This document shows positions 55,030 to 64,000 of a stretch of 64,000 bases of DNA, in pieces. The notes under the pieces are model-generated. The model had not been told where the DNA came from. It was given only the letters and a program-made list of their open reading frames with translations, and did not search any database. The position numbers and the translations under genes are program-made. This stretch comes from Sporosarcina psychrophila. Its GTDB lineage: Bacteria > Bacillota > Bacilli > Bacillales_A > Planococcaceae. Each line of letters begins with the position of its first letter. Positions within the stretch are counted from its first letter, which is position 1. The stretch spans positions 3,161,001 through 3,225,000 of the forward strand of contig NZ_CP014616.1 of NCBI RefSeq assembly GCF_001590685.1, written 5' to 3'.

Positions 55030-58000
55030 CTAGAAGAGGGACAGCTGATTCGCATCAGGCATACCTTCCAAACAACCTAATGCGTCCATATACTCGACAA
55101 TTGTCTTCGAAACACGGCCGCGCTGTTGGAAATCTTCTTTCGAAAGAAATTCTCCGTCTTTCCTTGCTTCAACAATTGAATTCGCAACGTTCGTTCCAAG
55201 AGAAGGAACTGAATTAAATGGCGGAATCAGTGTATCGCCTTCAATAAGGAATGTTGTTGCGTCGGATTTATACAAATCTGGTCTTGCCAATGAAATACCG
55301 CGCTCCCACATTTCCAGCGCAATTTCAAGTACCGTGAGCAAGCTCTTTTCTTTCGGCGTTGCATCAAGCCCTTTTGCATTAATCTCTTTAACTTGCGCTC
55401 TAACCGACGCAGACCCCTTCGTCATCGTCAGTAGATCGAAGTCCGTTGCCCGTATTGTGAAGTATGTTGCATAGTACAGAATTGGATGATGCACTTTGAA
55501 GTATGCGATGCGTAGCGCCATCAATACATAGGCAGCTGCGTGTGCTTTCGGGAACATGTATTTAATCTTTTTACAAGATTCAATGTACCAGTTAGGTACG
55601 CTTTGAGCTTTCATTTCCGCTTCAAACTCCGGTGTCAACCCGCGGCCTTTACGGACAAATTCCATAATCTGAAAGGCCATCGACGGATCTAGCCCTTGAT
55701 AGATCAAGTACACCATAATATCATCACGACAACCAATAACGTCTTTCAATTCGCAAGTTTTGTTCTGAATCAATTCCTGGGCGTTGCCGAGCCAAACGTC
55801 CGTACCATGAGACAATCCGGAAATTTGAATCAGTTCCGAAAACGTCGATGGCTTCGTTTCTTCAAGCATCTGCCGTACGAATCTTGTCCCAAACTCAGGC
55901 ACACCAAGCGTACCCGTCTTACAACCGATTTGCTCCGGAGTGACGCCAAGCGAAGTTGTACCGCTGAATAATTCCATGACGCCTTTATCATCCGGTGGAA
56001 TCGTAAGTGGATCAATGCCGGATAAATCCTGCAACATTTTAATCATTGTCGGATCATCATGACCAAGAATATCGAGTTTCAACAAGTTATTGTCAATGGA
56101 ATGGAAGTCAAAATGAGTCGTCTTCCAACTCGAATTCAAATCATTCGCCGGAAACTGAATGGGTGTAAAATCGAATATATCCATATCATCCGGAACAACG
56201 ATAATTCCACCGGGATGCTGCCCCGTATTCCTTTTAACGCCTGAACAACCTTGTACCAGTCGATCAATTTCAGCGCCACGGAAGTTCAAATTATTATCAT
56301 TCATATAGCCGCGTACATAGCCATAGGCGGTCTTCTCAGCGACTGTTCCAATCGTCCCTGCACGATAAACAAAATCTTCACCGAACAGTTCCTTCGTATA
56401 ATTATGAGCATGTGCTTGATAATCACCACTGAAGTTGAGGTCAATATCGGGAACTTTATCCCCATTAAATCCAAGGAAAGTTTCAAACGGGATGTCCTGA
56501 CCATCTTTTTTGAATGGCGTTTCGCATGTTGGGCACATTTTGTCTGGAAGATCGTAGCCAGAACTGACAGATCCATCATCGAAAAACTCGGCTACCTTAC
56601 AGGTCGGACAAATATAATGTGGCGGCATTGGATTTACTTCGGTGATTTCCATCATCGTAGCAACAAGCGACGAACCGACAGACCCCCGAGACCCAACCAG
56701 ATACCCTTCATCTAGCGATTTCTTCACGAGTTTATGCGATATAAGGTAGATAACCGCAAAGCCGTGACCAATAATCGATTTTAGTTCTTTTTCAATACGC
56801 GCTTCGATGATTTCCGGCAATTGCTCACCATAGATTCCGTGCGCCATCGAATACGTCAGTTCACGTACTTCTTCATCCGCACCTTCGATTGTAGGGGTAT
56901 AAAGATCATCTTTGATTGGTTTTACGTTACCGATTCTTTCTAAAATTGCATGCGGGTTGTCGATGACTATTTCTTCCGCGACTTCTTGACCTAGAAACGC
57001 AAACTCTTCCAGCATCTCATCCGTCGTTCGGAATTGGACCGCTGGTAGCGAATGCCTGTTCATTGGATTGGCTCCACCTTGTGATCTGACAAGTACTTGG
57101 CGGAATGTTGCATCCGTTTCATCAATGTAATGGACATTTCCAGTTGCACAAACGGGTAAACCAACCTTTTTTCCAAGCTTGATTAGTTTCCGCATTATGT
57201 CTTCCATATTCCACTCATCGCGAATCAATTCAAGTTCAAGCAAATGCGAATAAACTGGTTTGGGATGGACTTCAAGGTAATCATAAAACTTCGCAATTTC
57301 CTCTACTTCTTCCATCGGTTTCTGCATAAGCCCCTCGAACACTTCACCTTTATCACAACCAGAGCCAACAAGCAGCCCTTTACGGTATTTAACTAGCAAT
57401 GAACGCGGAATACGCGGAATACGGTAGAAATAATCCATATGTGAGTACGAAACAAGTTTGAACAGGTTTTTCAATCCTTCATCATCCACCGCTAAAAGTG
57501 TACAATGCGATGGACGGGACCGTTTGTAGACGTCACCTTCACCAATATGGCGGTTAAAGTCATCCAAGTATTCGATGCCTTTGCTTTCCGCATCTTTTAA
57601 CAAACGAAGGAACAGATGTGCAGTCGCTTCGGTATCATAGATTGCTCGGTGAGCCTGAGTCAGTTCGATTCCGAATTTTTTCGCTAACGTACCAAGCCTG
57701 TGATTACCCATTTCTGGGTACAGGAAGCGGGCCAGTTCGAGCGTATCAATAACCGGATAGGCCGCGGCTTCCAAGTCCGCCTTTTTACATGCTTGATAAA
57801 AGAAGCCCATATCGAATTTCGCATTATGGGCAACAAGAATCGAATCGCCAATAAATTCGACGAAATCTTTCGTGACATCCTCAATTTCCGGTGCATTTTT
57901 TACCATTTCGTCGGTAATTCCCGTCAATCTGGTCGTTGTCGATGATAGCGGATGATGCGGATTTGAGAATCTTTCGAACGTCTCAATAATCTCACCATTT

Positions 58001-59340
58001 TTCACTCTGACTGCAGCCAGCTCGATGATTCTGTCATACACAGCGGAAAGTCCTGTCGTCTCAACGTCAAATACTACAAATGAATCATCTTCAAGCTTTC
58101 TATGCTGTTCATCAAAAACGATAGGCACTCCGTCATCCACTAGATTTGCTTCTAGTCCGAAAATGACTTTCACACCATGTTTTTTTCCAGCGTTATACGC
58201 CTCTGGAAATGATTGAACGTTCGCGTGATCTGTAATTGCGATTGCGGGGTGTCCCCATTTCGCCGCTTGTTCAACAAGTGCAGATGCAGATACAACGGCA
58301 TCCATCTGACTCATCGTCGTGTGTGCATGCAGTTCAATCCGTTTTCGGTCCTTCGGCGCCTTGTCTTGTCTGATAATAGGAGACACTTCCATAACGTCTT
58401 GAGCCATCATAATAAGATCCCGTACGAACGTATCGTTTTGGATACCGCCGCGGGCTCGAATCCATGTCCCTTTTTTCAGCGCCTTCATCATTTCCGCATC
58501 TTCGTTATCACGCGAGAACATTTTAACAAGAATTGAATCCGTGTAATCTGTTACTTTAATCGTCAACAGTGAGCGTCCACTCCGCAGTTCACGAACATCC
58601 GTATCAAACACATAGCCTTCTATTGTCACGCGACGTTCTTCGTCCTGAATTTGCTGAATTTCGAGCATAGGCTCATCTGGTTTAATTGGCGTTCCGAGAC
58701 GGAATGGTCCAGATACAGTGCCACTTTCTTTCTGGGATGTTTCCCTTAGTTTTAAATCTTCAAGCGCTTTTTTACCATACGCTTCCTCTTCCGCTAGCCG
58801 TTGCGCCATAAATGCTTCACGGGCAGCTTCCGCTCCGCTATCTTCATCTGTCAATTTGAAATCGACGACAGGCCGCGGAAATCCGAATGATGTATACACA
58901 TCCGTGATGAGTCCAGCATATTTGCCTTTCATCATTTGTAGTTCCAAATCATTCGTACAAGAAAGCGTCATTTTACCACCCGTCATGACCGGCTTTTGTC
59001 CAATAAGAAGTTCTCTGATTGGCGGAGACATATCACTCAACTCTTCGATGATAAATGGCCAATAATCCGTTAGTAATTGCCCATCTACTTCCTGGTTTCT
59101 GGATGTAATATGAAGCTTAACCCTCGCAATTGCCGCAAATGTTTTATTGATACGTTGCGAAAACACTGTATAGACATCTACTGGTAATGGCTTGTCGAGC
59201 GTTAAATTAAATTGCCACACTCTTGATTTCCGGTGAATGTTCACACGGTTAAGTTCCGCATGTTCAAAGTGAATGACATATTGATCATCTGTCATCTCGA
59301 TTTGTTGCAGCAAGATATATAGTTTATTTATAGCGTCCAT
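55030..59340 (-). CDS. polC: DNA polymerase III PolC (alpha subunit, Gram-positive type)
   Basis: A 1436-residue replicative polymerase. In order: N-terminal domains, an OB fold (near residues 235-310), PHP region ([13 protein letters not shown]), proofreading DEDD exonuclease inserted in PHP ([30 protein letters not shown]), zinc finger (CPTCK...CPTCE), palm with PDIDLNFSG, fingers with [13 protein letters not shown], and a terminal beta-clamp-type QLSLF. ATG 59338-59340 follows GGAGAGG; the TTG four codons upstream is unlikely. Confidence 0.98.
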   Translation of the reverse strand: MDAINKLYILLQQIEMTDDQYVIHFEHAELNRVNIHRKSRVWQFNLTLDKPLPVDVYTVFSQRINKTFAAIARVKLHITSRNQEVDGQLLTDYWPFIIEELSDMSPPIRELLIGQKPVMTGGKMTLSCTNDLELQMMKGKYAGLITDVYTSFGFPRPVVDFKLTDEDSGAEAAREAFMAQRLAEEEAYGKKALEDLKLRETSQKESGTVSGPFRLGTPIKPDEPMLEIQQIQDEERRVTIEGYVFDTDVRELRSGRSLLTIKVTDYTDSILVKMFSRDNEDAEMMKALKKGTWIRARGGIQNDTFVRDLIMMAQDVMEVSPIIRQDKAPKDRKRIELHAHTTMSQMDAVVSASALVEQAAKWGHPAIAITDHANVQSFPEAYNAGKKHGVKVIFGLEANLVDDGVPIVFDEQHRKLEDDSFVVFDVETTGLSAVYDRIIELAAVRVKNGEIIETFERFSNPHHPLSSTTTRLTGITDEMVKNAPEIEDVTKDFVEFIGDSILVAHNAKFDMGFFYQACKKADLEAAAYPVIDTLELARFLYPEMGNHRLGTLAKKFGIELTQAHRAIYDTEATAHLFLRLLKDAESKGIEYLDDFNRHIGEGDVYKRSRPSHCTLLAVDDEGLKNLFKLVSYSHMDYFYRIPRIPRSLLVKYRKGLLVGSGCDKGEVFEGLMQKPMEEVEEIAKFYDYLEVHPKPVYSHLLELELIRDEWNMEDIMRKLIKLGKKVGLPVCATGNVHYIDETDATFRQVLVRSQGGANPMNRHSLPAVQFRTTDEMLEEFAFLGQEVAEEIVIDNPHAILERIGNVKPIKDDLYTPTIEGADEEVRELTYSMAHGIYGEQLPEIIEARIEKELKSIIGHGFAVIYLISHKLVKKSLDEGYLVGSRGSVGSSLVATMMEITEVNPMPPHYICPTCKVAEFFDDGSVSSGYDLPDKMCPTCETPFKKDGQDIPFETFLGFNGDKVPDIDLNFSGDYQAHAHNYTKELFGEDFVYRAGTIGTVAEKTAYGYVRGYMNDNNLNFRGAEIDRLVQGCSGVKRNTGQHPGGIIVVPDDMDIFDFTPIQFPANDLNSSWKTTHFDFHSIDNNLLKLDILGHDDPTMIKMLQDLSGIDPLTIPPDDKGVMELFSGTTSLGVTPEQIGCKTGTLGVPEFGTRFVRQMLEETKPSTFSELIQISGLSHGTDVWLGNAQELIQNKTCELKDVIGCRDDIMVYLIYQGLDPSMAFQIMEFVRKGRGLTPEFEAEMKAQSVPNWYIESCKKIKYMFPKAHAAAYVLMALRIAYFKVHHPILYYATYFTIRATDFDLLTMTKGSASVRAQVKEINAKGLDATPKEKSLLTVLEIALEMWERGISLARPDLYKSDATTFLIEGDTLIPPFNSVPSLGTNVANSIVEARKDGEFLSKEDFQQRGRVSKTIVEYMDALGCLEGMPDANQLSLF

Positions 59341-59369
59341 AAGCCTCTCCAATCCTTCATCAGTAAGAA

Positions 59370-59494
59370 AAGCGCAAGGCGCCGTCTGGACGCGACAGGC
59401 ATAAGTCGATCCAGGGACGTGGCGCTCTTTGCCACATAGCTGGATTGCTTATGACCGAGCGGCTGGCGCCTGGAGCTAGACACTGTTCTAGGTC
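59370..59494 (-). repeat. Interspersed GC-rich repeat, copy C (modules a-b-c-e)
   Basis: Minus strand: TCTAGCTCCAGGCGCC / GCTCGGTCATAAG (a), CCAGCTATGTGGCAAAGAGC (b), CGACTTATGCCTGTCGCG (c), GGCGCCTTGCGCTTTTC (e). Module d is absent. The ends AGGCGCC and GGCGCCT form a terminal inverted repeat. It lies between polC and proS. Confidence 0.87.
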
Positions 59495-59522
59495 AAAAAA
59501 CACATTCTTTCTTAATCTTTCG

Positions 59523-59560
59523 AAAAAGAAGGGAAGTACCGACATGCGGCCTTCCCTTCT
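59523..59560 (-). terminator. Terminator of proS
   Basis: Minus strand GAAGGGAAG, 14 nt loop, CTTCCCTTC, then TTTTT. Confidence 0.87.
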
Positions 59561-59566
59561 CAATAG

Positions 59567-61273
59567 TTATTCAGCTGTGAAAAATGCTTGTAACTTTTCA
59601 GTTAGTTCTTCTTTTTGCCATTCAGCAGTTTCCCCGGTTTGTCTGAATTTGATTTCGACAATTCCTTCTGAAGCTCTTTTCCCGATTGTAATGCGAATCG
59701 GTAGACCAATTAAATCTGAATCTGCGAATTTAACGCCTGCACGTTCAGGACGATCATCATACAGGACATCATATCTGTAAGATTTTAGAACACTATATAA
59801 TTCGTCAGCCAATTCTTTCTGACTTTCATCTTTAAGATTTACGGCAATTAGATGGACATCAAATGGCGCAATCTTCTTCGGCCATTTCAATCCGTACTCA
59901 TCATTGAACTGTTCCGCGACAGCTGCAAGTATACGTGATACGCCAATGCCATAACAGCCCATGATGTACGGTTTCGATCTGCCGTTTTCATCAAGGAATG
60001 TTCCGCCCATCGGTTCACTATATGTCGTACCTAATTTGAATATATGTCCAAGTTCAATTCCTTTGGCAAACTTAATGGTACCCTTGCCATCCGGTGACGC
60101 GTCTCCTTCGAGGATGAAACGAAGATCTTCATAGCGATCCACAGCAAAATCACGTTCTGGATTGACATTTGTCAAATGGAAACCGTCTTCGTTTGCTCCG
60201 CATACACCGTTGACGATTGATGCGACTGAGTGATCTGCAATCACTTTAAGATCAAGAGGAAGTTTAACTGGCCCGATTGAACCAACCCCACAAGAAAGAA
60301 GCTCAGTAACATCACCTTCAGCTGCGAACTCAACTTCTGAGGCACCAAGTACATTTTTCAACTTAATATCATTGATTTCATGATCTCCACGACAAAGGAC
60401 TGCGATTAGCTCATCATCTGCTTTGAAGATAAGTGTCTTAATAAGACGAGTTGCATCGACATTCAGGTATGAAGCAACTTCACTGATTGTTTTTTGATCA
60501 GGCGTTGCGACTTTTTCTACTTCCCGCAATGCTTCATCCAGTTTTTCATAGTTGACATTCACTTCAGCCATTTCAATGTTAGCTGCATATGAAGAAGAAT
60601 CACTATATGCAATTGTATCTTCACCAATGTCAGACAGCGCCATGAATTCATGTGTATCTGTACCACCGATTGATCCACCGTCTGCCATAACTGCACGGAA
60701 ATCAAGCCCAAGCCTTGTAAAGATATTCGTATAGGCTTGCATCATTTCCTGGTATTTCTCATCAAGACTTTCTTCCGTCGCATGGAAGGAATACGCATCT
60801 TTCATGATGAATTCGCGTCCTCGCAGAAGTCCGAAACGTGGACGCTGTTCATCCCTGAACTTCGTCTGTATTTGGAACATTGTCAGTGGTAGCTTCTTAT
60901 AAGATTTCACTTCATCGCGAACAAGTGAAGTAATTACTTCTTCATGAGTCGCACCGAGGGCGAATTCCCTTTTATGCCGATCAGTCATTCTGAATAGCTC
61001 AGGACCATATGAGTACCATCTGCCAGTTTCCTGCCACAGTTCCGCTTGTTGCATAGCAGGCATAAATACTTCTACAGCTTCGATTGCTTCCATCTCTTCA
61101 CGGATAATTGTCTCGACTTTTTGAAGTACTTTCTTTCCCAAAGGTAGGAATGAATAAATTCCACTTGTATTTTGTCGGATAAAACCTGCGCGTAAAAGTA
61201 ATTGATGTGATTTTACATCGGCATCAGAAGGTACTTCACGCATCGTAGGTATGAATGTTCGCGATTGTTTCAT
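59567..61273 (-). CDS. proS: Prolyl-tRNA synthetase (bacterial type with editing domain)
   Basis: A 568-residue class II synthetase charging tRNA-Pro. Motif 2 ([22 protein letters not shown]), the INS editing domain (about residues 225-400, with [18 protein letters not shown]) and motif 3 ([13 protein letters not shown]) are clear. No T-box leader is seen; the 203 bp upstream holds repeat F. RBS AAGGTGG. Confidence 0.97.
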   Translation of the reverse strand: MKQSRTFIPTMREVPSDADVKSHQLLLRAGFIRQNTSGIYSFLPLGKKVLQKVETIIREEMEAIEAVEVFMPAMQQAELWQETGRWYSYGPELFRMTDRHKREFALGATHEEVITSLVRDEVKSYKKLPLTMFQIQTKFRDEQRPRFGLLRGREFIMKDAYSFHATEESLDEKYQEMMQAYTNIFTRLGLDFRAVMADGGSIGGTDTHEFMALSDIGEDTIAYSDSSSYAANIEMAEVNVNYEKLDEALREVEKVATPDQKTISEVASYLNVDATRLIKTLIFKADDELIAVLCRGDHEINDIKLKNVLGASEVEFAAEGDVTELLSCGVGSIGPVKLPLDLKVIADHSVASIVNGVCGANEDGFHLTNVNPERDFAVDRYEDLRFILEGDASPDGKGTIKFAKGIELGHIFKLGTTYSEPMGGTFLDENGRSKPYIMGCYGIGVSRILAAVAEQFNDEYGLKWPKKIAPFDVHLIAVNLKDESQKELADELYSVLKSYRYDVLYDDRPERAGVKFADSDLIGLPIRITIGKRASEGIVEIKFRQTGETAEWQKEELTEKLQAFFTAE

Positions 61274-61332
61274 CTATGTTCCCACCTTAAGTATTGTTTT
61301 TGGAATTCCTTGGTATATAGGTCAATATAAAG

Positions 61333-61476
61333 AATCCCATTTAATTCGCTACGGCGCTCAGAGATACGTGCCGACCTAAGCCAAGTTGCATCGGTCCTGT
61401 CGATAAAGGCAAAGGACGCCTTTCCCGACTGGCCCTACAGCGCTTGTCGGGGCTAAACGGCGCCTTGCGCTTTTCT
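61333..61476 (+). repeat. Interspersed GC-rich repeat, type F
   Basis: GCTACGGCGCTCAGAGATAC and CGGTCCTGTCGATAAAGGCA, AAGGACGCCTTTCCCGACTG, GCGCTTGTCGGGGCTAAACG and GGCGCCTTGCGCTTTTC. Only the last segment (module e) is shared with copies A-D. Inner AAAGGC...GCCTTT pairing gives a hairpin. It abuts the rasP stop. Confidence 0.75.
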
Positions 61477-61492
61477 TTAAAAGAAAAAGCGC
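61467..61492. repeat. Palindrome across the rasP stop codon
   Basis: GCGCTTTT at 61467 pairs with AAAAGCGC ending at 61492 around the rasP TAA, formed where module e of repeat F meets the end of rasP. Confidence 0.7.
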
Positions 61493-62736
61493 TGTATATC
61501 ATTCCAGGTTACTATAAGCATAAGTAACATCAGCAGAACAATCCCTACAAAATGGACCATTCCTTCTTTTTGTTTGGCGATTGGCTTACCACGAATTGCT
61601 TCAAACAGGAAGAACAATAACCTTCCGCCGTCAAGTGCTGGCAATGGCAACAAGTTCATAATCCCCAGGTTAATGCTTAAAATTGCCGCCCAGTTCATGA
61701 GACTATATATACCGTGCTGCGCCACTTCCCCAGTAGCTTGGTAAATACCTACAGGACCTGATAAGGCGTCGAATGACAATTGACCTGTTACGAGCATTCC
61801 GAGTAATTCGGCAATTCTTTTAAACCATACAATTGTTTCTTCTACCCCATACTGAACTGCTTTTAACGGACCTTTCACTACTGGGCTTGTATACTTCACG
61901 CCAATCTGGCCGTATTCTTTACCCTTTTCTTCAAGTGTCTTTGGTACAACATCCATCATCACCGAATCACCGTTACGATCCACTTCAAGCTGGAGCAGTA
62001 TACCGGGACTATTTTGAATGATTTCAGCAAACTCCTGCCATGTTTCGATGGGTTTGCCATCGACCACTTTAACGAAGTCTCCATCTTTCATACCAGCAAC
62101 CTGTGCAGGATCACCGCTAACCACGTTTGTAATAACGGGTTCATATGTCGGTACACCTTGTAACAGTCCGATCGTAAGGAATATGAAAAACGCCAGAATA
62201 AAGTTAAACAATGGACCTGCAAAGATAGTCATTGCTCGGCCGCCGAGAGACTTCGATTCGAATTGGCGATCATACGGGGCAATAAGTGTTTTCTGCCCCT
62301 TCTCATAGATAACCGCTTTTCTAGATACATTGTAACGGACAAGCTGCCCTTCTTCATCATAGCCTTCGATGAATAGTTTCTTTTCCAAATCAGATGACTC
62401 GGTTTCAAGGAATAGAACGTCAGGATTCGCAACATTGCGGTTCAAGTAAATCTTTTCAACTTCATTCGCAGCATTAATTAATAGACCTACACGATAACCA
62501 GCCTGTAATGCAACCGTATCAAAGTCTTCCCCTGCCATCCGGACATAACCACCAAGCGGCAGAAGTCTAACTGTATATAACGTTTCACCTTTTTGAATAC
62601 CAATAATTTTAGGGCCGAATCCTATTGCGAATTCACGCACCATGATTCCAGCCTTTTTCGCAAACAAGAAATGTCCTAGTTCATGAAAAAAGACCAAAGT
62701 ACCGAATACGATTATAAACGAAATAACGGTTTCCAT
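61477..62736 (-). CDS. rasP: Site-2 zinc metalloprotease RasP
   Basis: A 419-residue intramembrane protease (B. subtilis RasP/YluC; RseP type). The zinc motif HELGH is at 18-22 in helix 1 and NLLPLPALDGGRL in a later helix, with a PDZ domain (VVSGDPAQVAGMKDGDFVKVVDGKPIE in pieces) between. RasP cleaves anti-sigma factor remnants and FtsL and clears signal peptides. RBS AAGGTGG. It lies between dxr and proS as in B. subtilis. Confidence 0.96.
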   Translation of the reverse strand: METVISFIIVFGTLVFFHELGHFLFAKKAGIMVREFAIGFGPKIIGIQKGETLYTVRLLPLGGYVRMAGEDFDTVALQAGYRVGLLINAANEVEKIYLNRNVANPDVLFLETESSDLEKKLFIEGYDEEGQLVRYNVSRKAVIYEKGQKTLIAPYDRQFESKSLGGRAMTIFAGPLFNFILAFFIFLTIGLLQGVPTYEPVITNVVSGDPAQVAGMKDGDFVKVVDGKPIETWQEFAEIIQNSPGILLQLEVDRNGDSVMMDVVPKTLEEKGKEYGQIGVKYTSPVVKGPLKAVQYGVEETIVWFKRIAELLGMLVTGQLSFDALSGPVGIYQATGEVAQHGIYSLMNWAAILSINLGIMNLLPLPALDGGRLLFFLFEAIRGKPIAKQKEGMVHFVGIVLLMLLMLIVTWNDIQRFFF

Positions 62737-62779
62737 GAAAAACCACCTTCACTGACCTCTTTGGCCGTTTCTAAAAAAC

Positions 62780-63928
62780 TCATTCTACCATAGCATACAC
62801 CATTTTTCGAGTAAGCGAATCTGTTTCCAAAATTGCTTCAAGACTCGGAGTTAGAATTGTTCGATGCGCCTCCATTACCCGTTCAATGATGTCTTCAATT
62901 TGCACAAATGGAATACGACCATTCATAAACAACGCTACAGCCACTTCATTTGCAGCATTCATGGCAGCTGGCATTGTACCACCTTCTTTACCAGCAGCAT
63001 ATGCAAGTCCCAACGCCTTAAAACGAACTAGATCCATTTTCTCGAAATGCAACATTCCAATTTCTTCGAGACGAAGCGGTTTCGCGTTTTGCATCGGAAT
63101 CCGATCTGGATAGGTCAAAGCATATTGGATAGGTACGCGCATATCTGGTGAACCAAGTTGTGCCATGACACTTGTGTCTTCGAACTCGATCATCGAATGG
63201 ATGATACTTTCCTTATGAAGCAAACAATCAATTTTTTCATAAGGCATTGCAAAAAGATGATGTGCCTCAATCACTTCAAGCCCCTTGTTCAACATGGTCG
63301 CCGAGTCGATTGTTAATTTATTGCCCATTGACCAATTAGGATGCGCAAGTGCCTGTTCAAGCGTCACGTTTGCAAGTTCTGCCCGGGTAAGATCCCTGAA
63401 ACTTCCGCCTGAAGCCGTCAAAATAAGCCTAGAAATACGTTTCGGATCTTCACCGTTCAACGCTTGGAAAAGTGCTGAATGCTCACTATCCACAGGTAAA
63501 ATCGGTACACCGTATTTACGGGCTTCGCTCATAACGATTTCTCCTGCTGCGACAAGTGTTTCCTTATTGGCAATAGCGATAGTTATCCCAGCGCGGATTG
63601 CTTCAAGTGTTGGTTTAAGTCCAACACTGCCGATGACGGCATTAAGCAATATATCAGCACCCGTACGTGCCGCAACTTCAACAAGGCCTTCATCTCCGTA
63701 AACAAATTCGATAGCGGGAAATTCCGTTTTCAGCATTTCGGCATCTTCACATCTTATTACAGATATCATTTGTGGATGATACGCTGAAGCAATTTCCCTT
63801 ACACTATCGATATTCAAACCAGCTGAAAAAGATACGAGCTTAAATTTATCGGGGTTGGAACCAATGATATCCAGTGTCTGTATACCGATGGAGCCTGTAG
63901 CCCCTAGTAGACTTATTTTCTTTGTCAT
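62780..63928 (-). CDS. dxr: 1-deoxy-D-xylulose 5-phosphate reductoisomerase
   Basis: A 382-residue NADPH enzyme making methylerythritol phosphate in the non-mevalonate isoprenoid pathway. [16 protein letters not shown] at the start binds the cofactor; [10 protein letters not shown] and [13 protein letters not shown] contribute metal and substrate ligands. The ATG at 63926-63928 follows AAAGGGTG and lies 16 bp after the cdsA stop. Confidence 0.97.
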   Translation of the reverse strand: MTKKISLLGATGSIGIQTLDIIGSNPDKFKLVSFSAGLNIDSVREIASAYHPQMISVIRCEDAEMLKTEFPAIEFVYGDEGLVEVAARTGADILLNAVIGSVGLKPTLEAIRAGITIAIANKETLVAAGEIVMSEARKYGVPILPVDSEHSALFQALNGEDPKRISRLILTASGGSFRDLTRAELANVTLEQALAHPNWSMGNKLTIDSATMLNKGLEVIEAHHLFAMPYEKIDCLLHKESIIHSMIEFEDTSVMAQLGSPDMRVPIQYALTYPDRIPMQNAKPLRLEEIGMLHFEKMDLVRFKALGLAYAAGKEGGTMPAAMNAANEVAVALFMNGRIPFVQIEDIIERVMEAHRTILTPSLEAILETDSLTRKMVYAMVE

Positions 63929-63944
63929 GTAGACACCCTTTCCT

Positions 63945-64000
63945 TTATCCTACAAAGTGTAGAAAATGAAGTAATGGCAGTACAAAAAGGAGACTATCGA
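63945..64000 (-). CDS. cdsA: Phosphatidate cytidylyltransferase, C-terminal end only
   Basis: The last 17 codons and TAA stop of a gene entering from the right edge. [17 protein letters not shown] resembles the hydrophobic C-terminus of CdsA (RFDS-type ending), and cdsA precedes dxr in B. subtilis. Too short for certainty, but frame, position and composition agree. Confidence 0.7.
   Translation of the reverse strand, partial: DSLLFVLPLLHFLHFVG

Noticed and set aside
61274..61476. A T-box riboswitch upstream of proS
   Set aside because: No AGGGTGGNACCGCG-type antiterminator sequence; the interval is filled by repeat F.

Overview
The window is a chromosomal housekeeping segment of an endospore-forming Bacillales bacterium. 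Spore genes (spoIIIE, spoVS, cotE, dpaA/dpaB, ymxH) and Firmicutes markers (PolC, RNase Y, an RNase J2-like protein, LexA with YneA, GntR/YmfC) sit in nearly the same order as in Bacillus subtilis. The protein character and the abundant GC-rich intergenic repeats suggest Planococcaceae, perhaps Sporosarcina; that genus call is inference. All genes are on the minus strand except lexA and a TRIC-type membrane protein. I see no rRNA, tRNA, CRISPR array, prophage, intact insertion sequence or defence island.

Layout, read along the minus strand from 64000 to 1. cdsA (3' end)-dxr-rasP-proS-polC covers lipid and isoprenoid synthesis, membrane proteolysis and replication. rimP-nusA-ylxR-ylxQ-infB-ylxP-rbfA is the translation and antitermination operon, with a 13-copy decapeptide repeat in IF2. 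truB-ribF-rpsO-pnp follows, then mlpA-ymxH-dpaA-dpaB-asd-dapA-rnjB for lysine, dipicolinate and RNA turnover. dapG, which lies between asd and dapA in B. subtilis, is absent here. spoIIIE and the GntR regulator ymfC come next, then a nupNOPQ-like nucleoside ABC importer inserted between ymfC and ymfF. ymfF-ymfH-ymfI-ymfK-ymfM-pgsA-cinA-recA-rny-ymdB-spoVS follows, then miaB-ricA-cotE-mutS-mutL, a lysophospholipase-like hydrolase, miaA-hfq, ynbB, and the divergent lexA / yneA-yneB-ynzC SOS locus followed by transketolase.

The genes are mostly ordinary. The unexplained material is between them: (i) a family of about 120-190 bp GC-rich elements built from shared modules in shuffled order at 6420, 16530, 43810, 49046 and 59370; (ii) short-period tandem arrays at 4164-4354 and 13491-13640; (iii) hairpins with the same loop but different, fully complementary stems; (iv) stacked dyads over the RNase Y promoter; and (v) a probable CTG start codon for cotE. 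No clearly new biological system is evident. The shuffled repeat family and the constant-loop hairpins are the best candidates for follow-up.
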